Source: an uncultured Alistipes sp. (GTDB lineage: Bacteria; Bacteroidota; Bacteroidia; Bacteroidales; Rikenellaceae). From it: a DNA stretch of 9,742 nt. The notes under the pieces were generated by a model, which was given only the letters and a program-made list of their open reading frames with translations, was not told the origin of the DNA and searched no databases. The DNA lies in contig CAMWIG010000064.1 of assembly GCA_947174295.1 (NCBI GenBank), positions 1 through 9,742 of the forward strand, given 5' to 3'. Position numbers and translations under genes: made by a program. This document shows, in pieces, positions 1-5,653 of the stretch (position 1 is its first letter; each line of letters opens with the position of its first letter).

Positions 1-2
1 TG

Positions 3-296
3 CCCGCAGAGACCGAACGGCTGCGCGTATTGGCCATCGCCCGCGCGCGCCACACGGTCGCGGTCGACGGGCGGGAGATAGCGAACATGCCGCGCAAGGA
101 GTTCGCACTGCTGGAACTGCTGGTCTCGTCGCCCGGGCGGCTCTTCACCCGCGAGGAGATTTACACGTGCGTATGGGGCGACGACGTGGTGGTCGGCGAC
201 CGCACAATCGACGTGCACATCAGAAAGCTGCGCCGCAAAATCGGCGACGACAGGATATCGACCATCAAGGGCGTAGGCTACAAATACCTGCCGTAA
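3..296 (+). CDS. response regulator, OmpR/PhoB-type DNA-binding domain (5' partial)
   Basis: This is the C-terminal end of a two-component response regulator; the receiver domain lies upstream of the window. The frame is open from base 3 with no start needed, so the TTG at 30 is not taken as a start. The visible 97 codons form a complete winged-helix domain. An N-terminal beta-strand part (HTVAVDGREI) is followed by the helix segment PRKEFALLELLVSSPGRLFTR, and then by the recognition-helix region around DRTIDVHIRKLRRKIGDD. The wing hairpin STIKGVGYKYLP closes the domain just before a TAA stop. In this family the domain binds direct repeats in promoters after aspartate phosphorylation of the receiver. 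The partner kinase is probably upstream. Family membership is very clear; the stimulus and regulon cannot be read from this fragment. A 144-base gap with its own promoter separates it from ackA, so co-transcription is not implied. Confidence 0.93.
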   Translation, partial: PAETERLRVLAIARARHTVAVDGREIANMPRKEFALLELLVSSPGRLFTREEIYTCVWGDDVVVGDRTIDVHIRKLRRKIGDDRISTIKGVGYKYLP

Positions 297-331
297 CCGC
301 ACGGCTTCCGGCGAGTTGAACGACATTTACG

Positions 332-348
332 AAAAATTGTCGATTTTT
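332..348 (+). terminator. weak AT-rich hairpin after the response regulator
   Basis: AAAAAT (332-337) can pair with ATTTTT (343-348) across a 5-base loop, and the 3' arm is itself a T-run. The stem is all A-T and short, so it may be only a weak terminator or chance. It is the only terminator-like element between the response regulator and the ackA promoter. Confidence 0.22.
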
Positions 349-352
349 ATCA

Positions 353-382
353 GTTTCCGACGATAAATTTTTACTATATTTG
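353..382 (+). promoter_or_regulatory. Bacteroidetes-type promoter for ackA
   Basis: TATATTTG at 375-382 matches the Bacteroidetes -7 consensus TAnnTTTG exactly. A poor -33 candidate (GTTT, 353-356) lies 18 bases upstream. Transcription would start near 388, leaving a leader of about 50 bases that is A-rich before the ackA ATG, as is usual in this phylum. A 6-base inverted repeat, TTTATC (346-351) and GATAAA (362-367), sits in the spacer and could be an operator, but it is short and AT-rich. Confidence 0.65.
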
Positions 383-440
383 CATTATTACTTGCAATCG
401 GAAACTTTACGAATAAAAAACAATAAAAACTACTCGCAAA

Positions 441-1640
441 ATGGTAATATTAGTACTCAACTGCGGCAGCTCGTCAATCAAGTATCAGGTCATCGACATG
501 AACGATTCGTCGAGCGCCCTGCTCGCAAAAGGTCTCGTCGAGAGAATCGGTCTGCCCGAAGGCGACCTCACGCACAAGCCCGTCAGCAAGACGAACCTCG
601 AAATCCACCAGCCCATACCCGACCACACGGTCGGAATCAGCCTCGTGATGAAGGCCCTGACCGATGCCGAGCACGGCGTCATCGCCTCGCTCGACGAGAT
701 TCGCGCCGTAGGTCACCGCGTGGCTCACGGCGGCGAGTTCTTCCCCGTCAGCTGTCTGGTCGACGAGGACGCCAAGGAGAAGATACGCTCGCTCTGCGCC
801 ATCGCGCCGCTGCACAACCCCGCGAGCCTGCAAGGCATCGAGGCAATCGACAACGTGCTGCCCGGCGTTCCTCAGGTGACCGTGTTCGACACGTCGTTCC
901 ACCAGACCATTCCCGCCGAGAACTACATGTTCGCGCTTCCCTACGAATACTACGAGAAGTACCGCGTGCGCAAGTACGGTTTCCACGGCACGAGCCACAA
1001 GTACGTTGCGAAGGCGGGCGCCGAGCTGGCCGGACTCGATATCGAGAACTCGAAAATCATCACCTGCCACATCGGCAACGGCGGCTCCGTCACGGCCGTG
1101 CTGAACGGCAAGTCCTACGACACGTCGATGGGCTTCTCGCCGCTGGACGGTCTGGTGATGGGCACGCGCTGCGGCAATGTCGACGCGAGCGCCATAACCT
1201 ACATCGGCGCCAAGGAGGGAATGTCGTTCGCCGAGCTCGACACGATGATGAACAAGAAATCGGGCGTACTGGGCCTGTCCGACGTATCGAGCGACATGCG
1301 CGACATCGACAAGGCATACGACGAGGGCAACGAGCGCGCCATTCTCGCCCGCGACATGTACTACGGCCGCGTGAAGAAGTTCGTCGGCCAGTATGCCGCG
1401 GAGATGGGAGGCGTAGACCTCATCGTCTTCACGGGCGGCGTAGGCGAGAACTCCAAGGAGCTGCGCGAGAGCGTATGTTCGAACATGGAGTTCCTCGGCT
1501 TGGAGTTCGACCGCGAAGCCAACAACGTGCGCGGCGAGGACAAGATTCTCTCCACGCCGTCGTCGAAGGTCAAGGTGGCCGTCGTGGCCACGAACGAAGA
1601 GCTCGTAATCGCCACCGACACCTACAACCTCGTAAAATAA
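441..1640 (+). CDS. ackA: acetate kinase
   Basis: Cytoplasmic enzyme that makes ATP and acetate from acetyl phosphate and ADP, the energy-yielding end of acetate fermentation. Its 399 residues match the usual family length. Motifs of the ASKHA fold appear in order: NCGSSSIKY (7-15), GHRVAHGGEF (91-100) with the substrate arginine at 93, VFDTSFHQT with the catalytic aspartate at 150, GFHGTSHKYV (180-189) with histidine 182, HIGNGGSVTAV (210-220), MGTRCGNVD with arginine 243, FTGGVGENS (330-338) and ATNEE near 383-387. These correspond to Arg91, Asp148, His180, Arg241 and Glu384 of the Methanosarcina enzyme. The ATG at 441 is chosen because the family motif begins six residues later. It follows an A-rich leader downstream of a -7 element at 375. 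Unusually, the next gene is a butyryl-type transferase rather than pta. The segment after Arg243 (CGNVDAS) departs from the common SGDIDP form. Confidence 0.97.
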   Translation: MVILVLNCGSSSIKYQVIDMNDSSSALLAKGLVERIGLPEGDLTHKPVSKTNLEIHQPIPDHTVGISLVMKALTDAEHGVIASLDEIRAVGHRVAHGGEFFPVSCLVDEDAKEKIRSLCAIAPLHNPASLQGIEAIDNVLPGVPQVTVFDTSFHQTIPAENYMFALPYEYYEKYRVRKYGFHGTSHKYVAKAGAELAGLDIENSKIITCHIGNGGSVTAVLNGKSYDTSMGFSPLDGLVMGTRCGNVDASAITYIGAKEGMSFAELDTMMNKKSGVLGLSDVSSDMRDIDKAYDEGNERAILARDMYYGRVKKFVGQYAAEMGGVDLIVFTGGVGENSKELRESVCSNMEFLGLEFDREANNVRGEDKILSTPSSKVKVAVVATNEELVIATDTYNLVK

Positions 1641-1653
1641 AACACTGCCGCAT

Positions 1654-1680
1654 GCCGCCCCGTCACTCGGCGGGGCCGGC
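1654..1680 (+). promoter_or_regulatory. GC-rich hairpin between ackA and ptb
   Basis: GCCGCCCCG (1654-1662) pairs with CGGGG (1671-1675) plus CGGC (1677-1680), with one bulged C and an 8-base loop: nine G-C pairs. No T-run follows, so it is not a standard intrinsic terminator. In an 86-base gap inside a probable operon it could act as an RNA-stability or processing element, or as a partial attenuator. Confidence 0.45.
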
Positions 1681-1726
1681 TGCCGCACACTATGAAATCA
1701 ATACAAACTAAGAAATAGCAGAAATC

Positions 1727-2632
1727 ATGATTGAGCATTTGTCACAGATTGTCGAAGAGGCAAGAAAGAAAGGTAAGAAGCGTCTGGCCGTAGCCTACGG
1801 TCAGGATTCCCACACTCTCGCCGCGGTTTACGAGGCCTACAAGGAGGGACTGGTAGAGCCCACGCTCTACGGCGAGCGGGCCGTCATCGAGCAGATTTGC
1901 AAGGAGGAGGGTCTCGACATCGCAGCGTTCAACATCGTCGACGAGAAGAGCGACACGGCGTGCGTGAGCAAAGCCGTCGCAGCGGTTGTCGCCGGCGAGG
2001 CCGACGTGCTGATGAAGGGTCTGGTATCGACCGACAAGTACATGCGCGGCATCCTCAACAAGGAGGCCGGACTCTTCCCCCCGAAGGGTGTGCTCAGCCA
2101 CGTGTCGATCGTAGAGATGCCGTGCTATCCCAAGCTGCTCGTAATCTCGGACGTAGCCGTGATTCCGCAGCCCGACTTCAAGCAGAAGCAGAAGCAGATA
2201 GGCTATCTGGCGCAGACGGCGAAACTTCTGGGCATCGCAACTCCTAAAATCGCCTGCATCGCTCCGTCGGAGCAGTTGCTGCCGAGCGTCGTCTCCTCGA
2301 CCGAGGGTGCGCTGCTGGCCAAGATGGCCGACCGCGGCCAGCTGGGCAACGTCATCGTCGACGGTCCTCTGTCGCTGGACGTAGCGCTCTTCAAGGAGGT
2401 CGCCGAGCACAAGAAAGTGAAGGGTTCGTCGGTGGCCGGCGACCCGGACTGCCTCCTCTTCCCGAACATCGAATCCGCAAACGTATTCTTCAAGTCGGCG
2501 ACCCACCTTTGCAAGGGCGAGCTGGCTGCCATGGTAATGGGCACCAAGGTTCCGTGCGTCCTCACCTCGCGCGGCGACACGAGCCTTACCAAGCTCTATT
2601 CGATAGCACTCGCCTGCCTGGCCGCTAAATAG
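1727..2632 (+). CDS. ptb: phosphate butyryl/acetyltransferase (PTA_PTB family)
   Basis: Transfers an acyl group from acyl-CoA to phosphate, giving acyl phosphate and free CoA, which the adjacent kinase converts to acid and ATP. The 301-residue single-domain length fits phosphate butyryltransferases, not the longer pta proteins with an N-terminal regulatory part. Visible family segments are ADVLMKGLVSTDKYMRGIL (92-110), GVLSHVSI (121-128), DGPLSLDVAL (212-221), the phosphate/CoA site region from VAGDPDCLLFPNIESANV (236-253), and MGTKVPCVLTSRGDTS (271-286). The ATG at 1727 follows an A-rich leader. The stop lies 8 bases before buk, so the two are almost certainly translated from one message. 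Homologues are often auto-named bifunctional enoyl-CoA hydratase/phosphate acetyltransferase; no hydratase domain is present here. Whether the substrate is acetyl-, butyryl- or branched acyl-CoA cannot be decided from sequence alone. Confidence 0.92.
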   Translation: MIEHLSQIVEEARKKGKKRLAVAYGQDSHTLAAVYEAYKEGLVEPTLYGERAVIEQICKEEGLDIAAFNIVDEKSDTACVSKAVAAVVAGEADVLMKGLVSTDKYMRGILNKEAGLFPPKGVLSHVSIVEMPCYPKLLVISDVAVIPQPDFKQKQKQIGYLAQTAKLLGIATPKIACIAPSEQLLPSVVSSTEGALLAKMADRGQLGNVIVDGPLSLDVALFKEVAEHKKVKGSSVAGDPDCLLFPNIESANVFFKSATHLCKGELAAMVMGTKVPCVLTSRGDTSLTKLYSIALACLAAK

Positions 2633-2640
2633 CTATCGTT

Positions 2641-3708
2641 ATGGGCTTCAAGATTTTAGCGATAAATCCGGGCTCTACATCTACAAAGGTCGCTCTGTAT
2701 TACGACGAGCGGCCTTTGTTGGATATGACCCTGCGCCATACCCACGACCAGCTCGCACGCTTCCACTCCATAGCCGAACAGATGGAGTGGCGGCGCGACA
2801 TGGTGCTGCAAGGAGTTGCGGAACACGGATTCTCCATATCGGACCTCTCTGCCGTCATCGGCCGCGGAGGTCTGACGAAGCCCATCGAGGGCGGAATCTA
2901 CGAAGTCAACGACGCGATGGAGCACGATCTGATTCATCCCCGCATGCAGCACGCCTGCAACCTCGGAGGACTAATCGCCCGCGAAATCGCACGACGGGCC
3001 GGCATCAAGGCCTACATCGCAGACCCTGGCGTGGTCGACGAGATGAACGAAATGGTTCACGTCACGGGACTGCCCGACATACGGCGCATCTCGATATTCC
3101 ATGCTCTCAACCAGCGGGCGATAGCCCGCATACATGCCCGCCGCAAGGGAGTCGCCTACGAGGATATGAACCTCATCGTCGTACATCTGGGCGGCGGCAT
3201 CTCCGTGGGCGCGCACTGCCGCGGCCGCGTGGTGGACAACAACAACGCCCTGAACGGCGACGGCCCATTCGCTCCCGAACGCTCGGGAACGCTTCCGGCC
3301 GTCAGTCTGGTCGACCTCTGCTTCTCGGGCAAGTACACCCGCGAAGAGATGCACAAGCTCCTCGCCGGCAAGGGCGGCATCACGGCTCACCTCGGCACCA
3401 ACTCCATAGTGACCGTCGTCGAACGCATAGAGCGCGGCGACGAACACGCGAAGATGATACTCGACGCCATGTGCTACAATGTCGGCAAGCAGGTCGGCGC
3501 CATGGCCGCAGCTCTCTACGGCCGCATCGACGGCATACTGCTCACGGGCGGCATCGCCAACAGCAACTATGTTGTCGACCGCATTCGCGAGCAGTGCTCG
3601 TTCCTCGCGCCGATATCGGTCTACGCCGGCGAGAACGAGTTGCAGTCGCTGGTCGAGAACGCACTCGCTGTGCTTCGCGGCGAGATAGAGGCCAAGCAGT
3701 ACGTGTAA
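2641..3708 (+). CDS. buk: butyrate kinase (acyl kinase)
   Basis: Makes ATP and a short-chain acid from an acyl phosphate, completing the ptb-buk route from acyl-CoA. It is 355 residues, the normal length for butyrate kinases and about 45 shorter than AckA. ASKHA-fold motifs are visible: ILAINPGSTSTKVALY (5-20) for phosphate binding, VIGRGGLTKPIEGG (about 72-85), the middle segment ADPGVVDEM (about 127-135), VHLGGGISVGAH (about 181-192), NNALNGDGPFAPERSG (about 201-216) and LLTGGIANSNYV (about 299-310). These are butyrate-kinase and not acetate-kinase variants. In gut anaerobes the pair produces butyrate or, from branched-chain amino acids, isobutyrate and isovalerate. The second fits amino-acid-fermenting Bacteroidales but is inference. 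The ATG follows the ptb stop by 8 bases; a structured terminator begins about 35 bases after the buk stop. Confidence 0.95.
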   Translation: MGFKILAINPGSTSTKVALYYDERPLLDMTLRHTHDQLARFHSIAEQMEWRRDMVLQGVAEHGFSISDLSAVIGRGGLTKPIEGGIYEVNDAMEHDLIHPRMQHACNLGGLIAREIARRAGIKAYIADPGVVDEMNEMVHVTGLPDIRRISIFHALNQRAIARIHARRKGVAYEDMNLIVVHLGGGISVGAHCRGRVVDNNNALNGDGPFAPERSGTLPAVSLVDLCFSGKYTREEMHKLLAGKGGITAHLGTNSIVTVVERIERGDEHAKMILDAMCYNVGKQVGAMAAALYGRIDGILLTGGIANSNYVVDRIREQCSFLAPISVYAGENELQSLVENALAVLRGEIEAKQYV

Positions 3709-3716
3709 CGCACACC

Positions 3717-3730
3717 CCGCCGCAAGGCGG
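3717..3730 (+). repeat. GNRA-loop hairpin, copy 1
   Basis: CCGCC and GGCGG flank a GCAA tetraloop, giving a compact five-pair hairpin directly after buk. The same 14-base string occurs again at 9612-9625 in another intergenic region of this window. Confidence 0.5.
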
Positions 3731-3743
3731 ATACAAACTCTTT

Positions 3744-3824
3744 CGGACGCAGGTCTCGAACCCGCAGCGGTGCGACTGAATCGCATCGCAGGCATGCAGG
3801 TTCGTCGGCTGCGTCCGCTTTTTT
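3744..3824 (+). terminator. long nested hairpin terminator of the ackA-ptb-buk unit
   Basis: Three nested stems stack into one rod. The outer stem is CGGACGCAG (3744-3752) with CTGCGTCCG (3809-3817). The middle stem is CGAACC (3757-3762) with GGTTCG (3799-3804), extended by GCA/TGC. The inner stem is GCGGTGCGA (3767-3775) with TCGCATCGC (3781-3789), closing the loop CTGAA. Six T residues follow at 3819-3824, so it works as an intrinsic terminator for the plus strand. One inner pair is G-U on the plus-strand RNA and A-C on the minus strand, again favouring plus-strand function. At 74 bases before the T-run it is much longer than a minimal terminator. Confidence 0.8.
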
Positions 3825-3849
3825 ATTTCGAAGAGATAGAAAAATATAT

Positions 3850-3857
3850 TATATTTG
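3850..3857 (+). promoter_or_regulatory. Bacteroidetes -7 element, distal
   Basis: TATATTTG matches TAnnTTTG exactly in an AT-rich stretch just after the terminator. No clear -33 TTTG is seen. It lies 63 bases before a second -7 element and could give a longer precursor of the RNA at 3924. The RNA so started would carry a CGGCC-GCGA-GGCCG hairpin (3868-3881). Confidence 0.5.
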
Positions 3858-3912
3858 CGGCGAAAATCGGCCGCGAGGCCGGTGTACGAAATAAAGGGTT
3901 AGCAACTCTTTG

Positions 3913-3920
3913 TACCTTTG
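3913..3920 (+). promoter_or_regulatory. Bacteroidetes -7 element, proximal to the small RNA
   Basis: TACCTTTG matches TAnnTTTG and is identical to the -7 element of aroQ. Initiation a few bases downstream would place the RNA start at about 3924-3927, exactly where the closing stem of the predicted fold begins. An 8-pair inverted repeat (AAAGGGTT 3893-3900, AACTCTTT 3904-3911) covers the expected -33 region, where no consensus TTTG is present. Confidence 0.6.
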
Positions 3921-3923
3921 CGC

Positions 3924-4089
3924 AAACATAGGAACTCCCGTTCGGGAGAGTTTGATACGGTATAATAGTTGTCAGCCCCTTGTCGTGTCATATCCGCTGA
4001 GGATATGCAGACAAGGGCGCGGGACGGCTTCCGTATCGGGTATTTCCTATGACCTGCGCAAAGGGGCCGACACCGCGCCTGCTTTTTTT
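3924..4089 (+). ncRNA. 6S-like (SsrS-type) structured small RNA candidate
   Basis: A rod-like RNA can be folded by hand. The closing stem is CATAGGAA (3927-3934) with TTCCTATG (4044-4051), and a lower TTTGCGCA/TGCGCAAA match is available if transcription starts upstream. The second stem is GATACGG (3954-3960) with CCGTATC (4031-4037). A large internal bubble follows (3961-3975 against 4019-4030). Above it are stem CCCTTGTC (3977-3984) with GACAAGGG (4010-4017) and a terminal hairpin ATATCC-GCTGA-GGATAT (3990-4006). On the 5' side CTCCC-GTTC-GGGAG can form a local hairpin. A -7 element precedes it and seven T residues end it at 4083-4089. A long rod with a central bubble is the design of 6S RNA, which mimics an open promoter and binds RNA polymerase. 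It also recalls the Bacteroidales-1 RNA class as I remember it. The class assignment is inference; that this is a structured, terminated transcript is better supported. Confidence 0.58.
4058..4089 (+). terminator. terminator of the small RNA
   Basis: GCA (4058-4060) with TGC (4080-4082), and GGgGC (4063-4067) with GCgCC (4075-4079), form an imperfect GC-rich hairpin immediately before TTTTTTT (4083-4089). A G-G mismatch and two bulged A residues weaken the stem. CCGCGC (4073-4078) could alternatively pair with GCGCGG (4017-4022). The run of seven T residues is the strongest part of the evidence. Confidence 0.55.
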
Positions 4090-4180
4090 ATACGACGCTT
4101 TCTACACACTCAACTGATTTGTACACACGGAGTCGCGCAACGCCGGCGGGCGAAGCGGACACCGCCAAAAACATTCGCCT

Positions 4181-4783
4181 ATGAATGAAATCGAACAGAC
4201 TCCGCTAACGGAGCAGCAGTGCGACACTCTGCACGACAATCTCTATCGCCGTTATGTCGGCGAGGTCATCTCTCTCCTGCGAAAATACCCGGTTATGGAC
4301 GTCGCACGCGACGAGCTCATGATTCGCGTCGTCGACACCTCGCTCGACGAACTGCGCTCGCGCCCCGACGACGACGAGGGCGAAATCGAGGCCGCCGACG
4401 TCATGATAGACCGTCTGAAATACATCGACGGCGAATCGTTTCTGTGCGAATACACGGGCACGAACTTCAATTTGGACGACTACGTCGAACAGTTCGACGA
4501 AACGGAGGATGACGAAGCGTCCGACGAGCTCGACATCCAGCGCATCCCCGGCACCGAATCGTCGCTGACGATACGGCTCGACGGACTGCACCGCACCCCG
4601 TGGACAGGCCTGTTCAACATGTACTCGATAATGAAACTCGCCCGCCATGCCGCACGCATCATCGAGAGCGGAGCACCGGCCGAGGAGTTCGCTCCGTTCT
4701 GGATAGAAAATCTCGAAGACGACGGCTGGGAAGAGGATTTCAGCGCTGCGGAACGCGAACTTCGCGACTCGCCGGCGCAGTAA
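4181..4783 (+). CDS. hypothetical acidic protein, 200 residues
   Basis: I do not recognise this family. About a quarter of its 200 residues are Asp or Glu (50 acidic against about 19 Lys plus Arg), with acidic clusters near residues 63-70, 106-118 and 176-186. There is no signal peptide, membrane segment or cysteine motif, so it should be soluble and cytoplasmic. The N-terminal half looks helical (NLYRRYVGEVISLLRKY, 20-36). The C-terminal half holds the most distinctive segment, WTGLFNMYSIMKLARHAARI (141-160), followed by the aromatic FAPFWIENLEDDGWEEDF (170-187). The reading frame is credible: codon use matches its neighbours and it fills the gap up to a convergent terminator. The ATG at 4181 follows an A-rich stretch (CCAAAAACATT) without a clear Shine-Dalgarno site. 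It lies about 90 bases after the small RNA T-run; no good TAnnTTTG promoter is seen in between, so read-through is possible. Confidence 0.75.
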   Translation: MNEIEQTPLTEQQCDTLHDNLYRRYVGEVISLLRKYPVMDVARDELMIRVVDTSLDELRSRPDDDEGEIEAADVMIDRLKYIDGESFLCEYTGTNFNLDDYVEQFDETEDDEASDELDIQRIPGTESSLTIRLDGLHRTPWTGLFNMYSIMKLARHAARIIESGAPAEEFAPFWIENLEDDGWEEDFSAAERELRDSPAQ

Positions 4784-4808
4784 CGCGACACCGCACGGCA
4801 GAAACACG

Positions 4809-4856
4809 ATTCCCGATACTCGGCACGCACGGTGCAGGTATCGGGAATGCGATTTT
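4809..4856. terminator. convergent terminator between the acidic protein gene and rlmB
   Basis: ATTCCCGATAC (4809-4819) pairs perfectly with GTATCGGGAAT (4838-4848), with an inner GCAC/GTGC pairing in the loop. TTTT follows at 4853-4856 on the plus strand, and GTGTTT lies at the matching place on the minus strand, so it can serve both converging genes. A second hairpin, GCCGG (4860-4864) with CCGGC (4873-4877), lies on the rlmB side. Confidence 0.75.
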
Positions 4857-4891
4857 AAGGCCGGACTCTCGACCGGCGACACTCGGGGCGG

Positions 4892-5626
4892 CTACTCACC
4901 TATGCGCTGGCGCACGACCTCGAAGAGCATCACAGCAGCGGCGGCCGACACGTTGAGCGACTCGATGTGGCCTATCATCGGAATGGCCAGCTCCTCGTCG
5001 CAGAGTTTGAGCACGTCCTTCGAGATGCCCTGGTCCTCCGAACCCATGACGATGGCCGTCGGCCGGCGGAAGTCGGCATCGTAGAGCAGCTTGCGGCTCT
5101 TCTCCGTGGCGGCCACAATCTGAAATCCTTCCGTCTGCAACATCTTCACCGTATTGCGGACAGAACCCACGCGAGCGACGGGTATCGCCGTCAGCGCACC
5201 GGCCGACGAGCGTATGGCCTCGGCATTCACCGGCGCAGAGTTTTTCAGCGGCGTGATGAGTCCGTGTGCTCCCGCACACTCGGCCGAACGGGCTATCGCG
5301 CCGAAGTTGCGGACGTCCGTAACGCCGTCGAAGACGACTATAAGCGGCGTTTCGTCCTCGGGCACGCGTTCCAGAATGTCGGCCACCTCGACATACTCTA
5401 TGGCGGCAATCTGCGCCACCACGCCCTGATGATTTCCGCGCGTAAGCCGGTTCAGCTTCTCGACCGGCACCTCCTGCCAGCGCACGCGGTAGCGCGCGCA
5501 GATGTCTTTGAGCTCTGCCATGAGCTGCCCCTCGGCACCCTTGCGTATGAAGAGCTTCTCAATCTGTTTCCCCGACTCGACGGCCTCGACAACGGGCCGG
5601 ATTCCGAATATTATGTTTTCTGCCAT
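4892..5626 (-). CDS. rlmB: 23S rRNA (guanosine-2'-O)-methyltransferase RlmB, SpoU/TrmH family
   Basis: Uses S-adenosylmethionine to methylate a ribose 2'-hydroxyl in 23S rRNA (G2251 in E. coli numbering, the peptidyl-transferase P-loop). At 244 residues it is the size of E. coli RlmB. The N-terminal part (about 1-75) is the L7Ae-like RNA-binding domain with FGIRPVVEAV (7-16) and NHQGVVAQ (65-72). The SPOUT knot domain follows with its three motifs: DGVTDVRNFGAIARSAECAG (100-119) with Asn107 and Arg113, AIVMGSEDQGIS (191-202) with Glu197, and IPMIGHIESLNVSAAAAVML (215-234) with Ser223, Asn225 and Ser227. All expected SAM-site and catalytic positions are present. It is the last gene of the minus-strand unit, 27 bases after the flavoprotein gene, with an A-rich leader (AAAGAAATAGAATT) before the ATG. 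Other TrmH-family targets are possible, but the domain layout favours RlmB. Confidence 0.92.
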   Translation of the reverse strand: MAENIIFGIRPVVEAVESGKQIEKLFIRKGAEGQLMAELKDICARYRVRWQEVPVEKLNRLTRGNHQGVVAQIAAIEYVEVADILERVPEDETPLIVVFDGVTDVRNFGAIARSAECAGAHGLITPLKNSAPVNAEAIRSSAGALTAIPVARVGSVRNTVKMLQTEGFQIVAATEKSRKLLYDADFRRPTAIVMGSEDQGISKDVLKLCDEELAIPMIGHIESLNVSAAAAVMLFEVVRQRIGE

Positions 5627-5653
5627 AATTCTATTTCTTTAAATTTTTCAAGG

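Noticed and set aside
474..1688. Long minus-strand open frame opposite ackA (about 404 codons)
   Set aside because: It is a shadow of the GC-rich ackA coding frame. The product has no family-like motifs, while the plus-strand frame has all acetate kinase motifs.
380..1711. Arginine-rich open frame overlapping ackA on the same strand
   Set aside because: A frame-shifted reading of ackA with low-complexity basic composition; not a plausible protein.
1692..1718. Eight-codon open frame before ptb (MKSIQTKK)
   Set aside because: Too short and AT-rich to judge; no ribosome-binding signal and no sign of an attenuator structure linked to it.
3744..3817. tRNA-like pattern on the minus strand: a T-loop-like GGGTTCGAGACC and a seven-base loop with TCA in the anticodon place
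   Set aside because: There is no D-arm or GG pair, the acceptor stem fails beyond five pairs, the anticodon stem has a mismatch, and there is no CCA. The fold is better explained as a plus-strand terminator.
3924..4089. SRP RNA, tmRNA or RNase P RNA as alternative identities for the small RNA
   Set aside because: The GGAA tetraloop with AGCAGC of SRP RNA is missing. There is no Ala-tRNA-like end or tag frame for tmRNA, and the length is too short for RNase P.
3910..4188. Open frame of 92 codons on the plus strand
   Set aside because: It lies across the structured RNA, its terminator and T-run, begins within the -7 promoter region and has no recognisable protein features.
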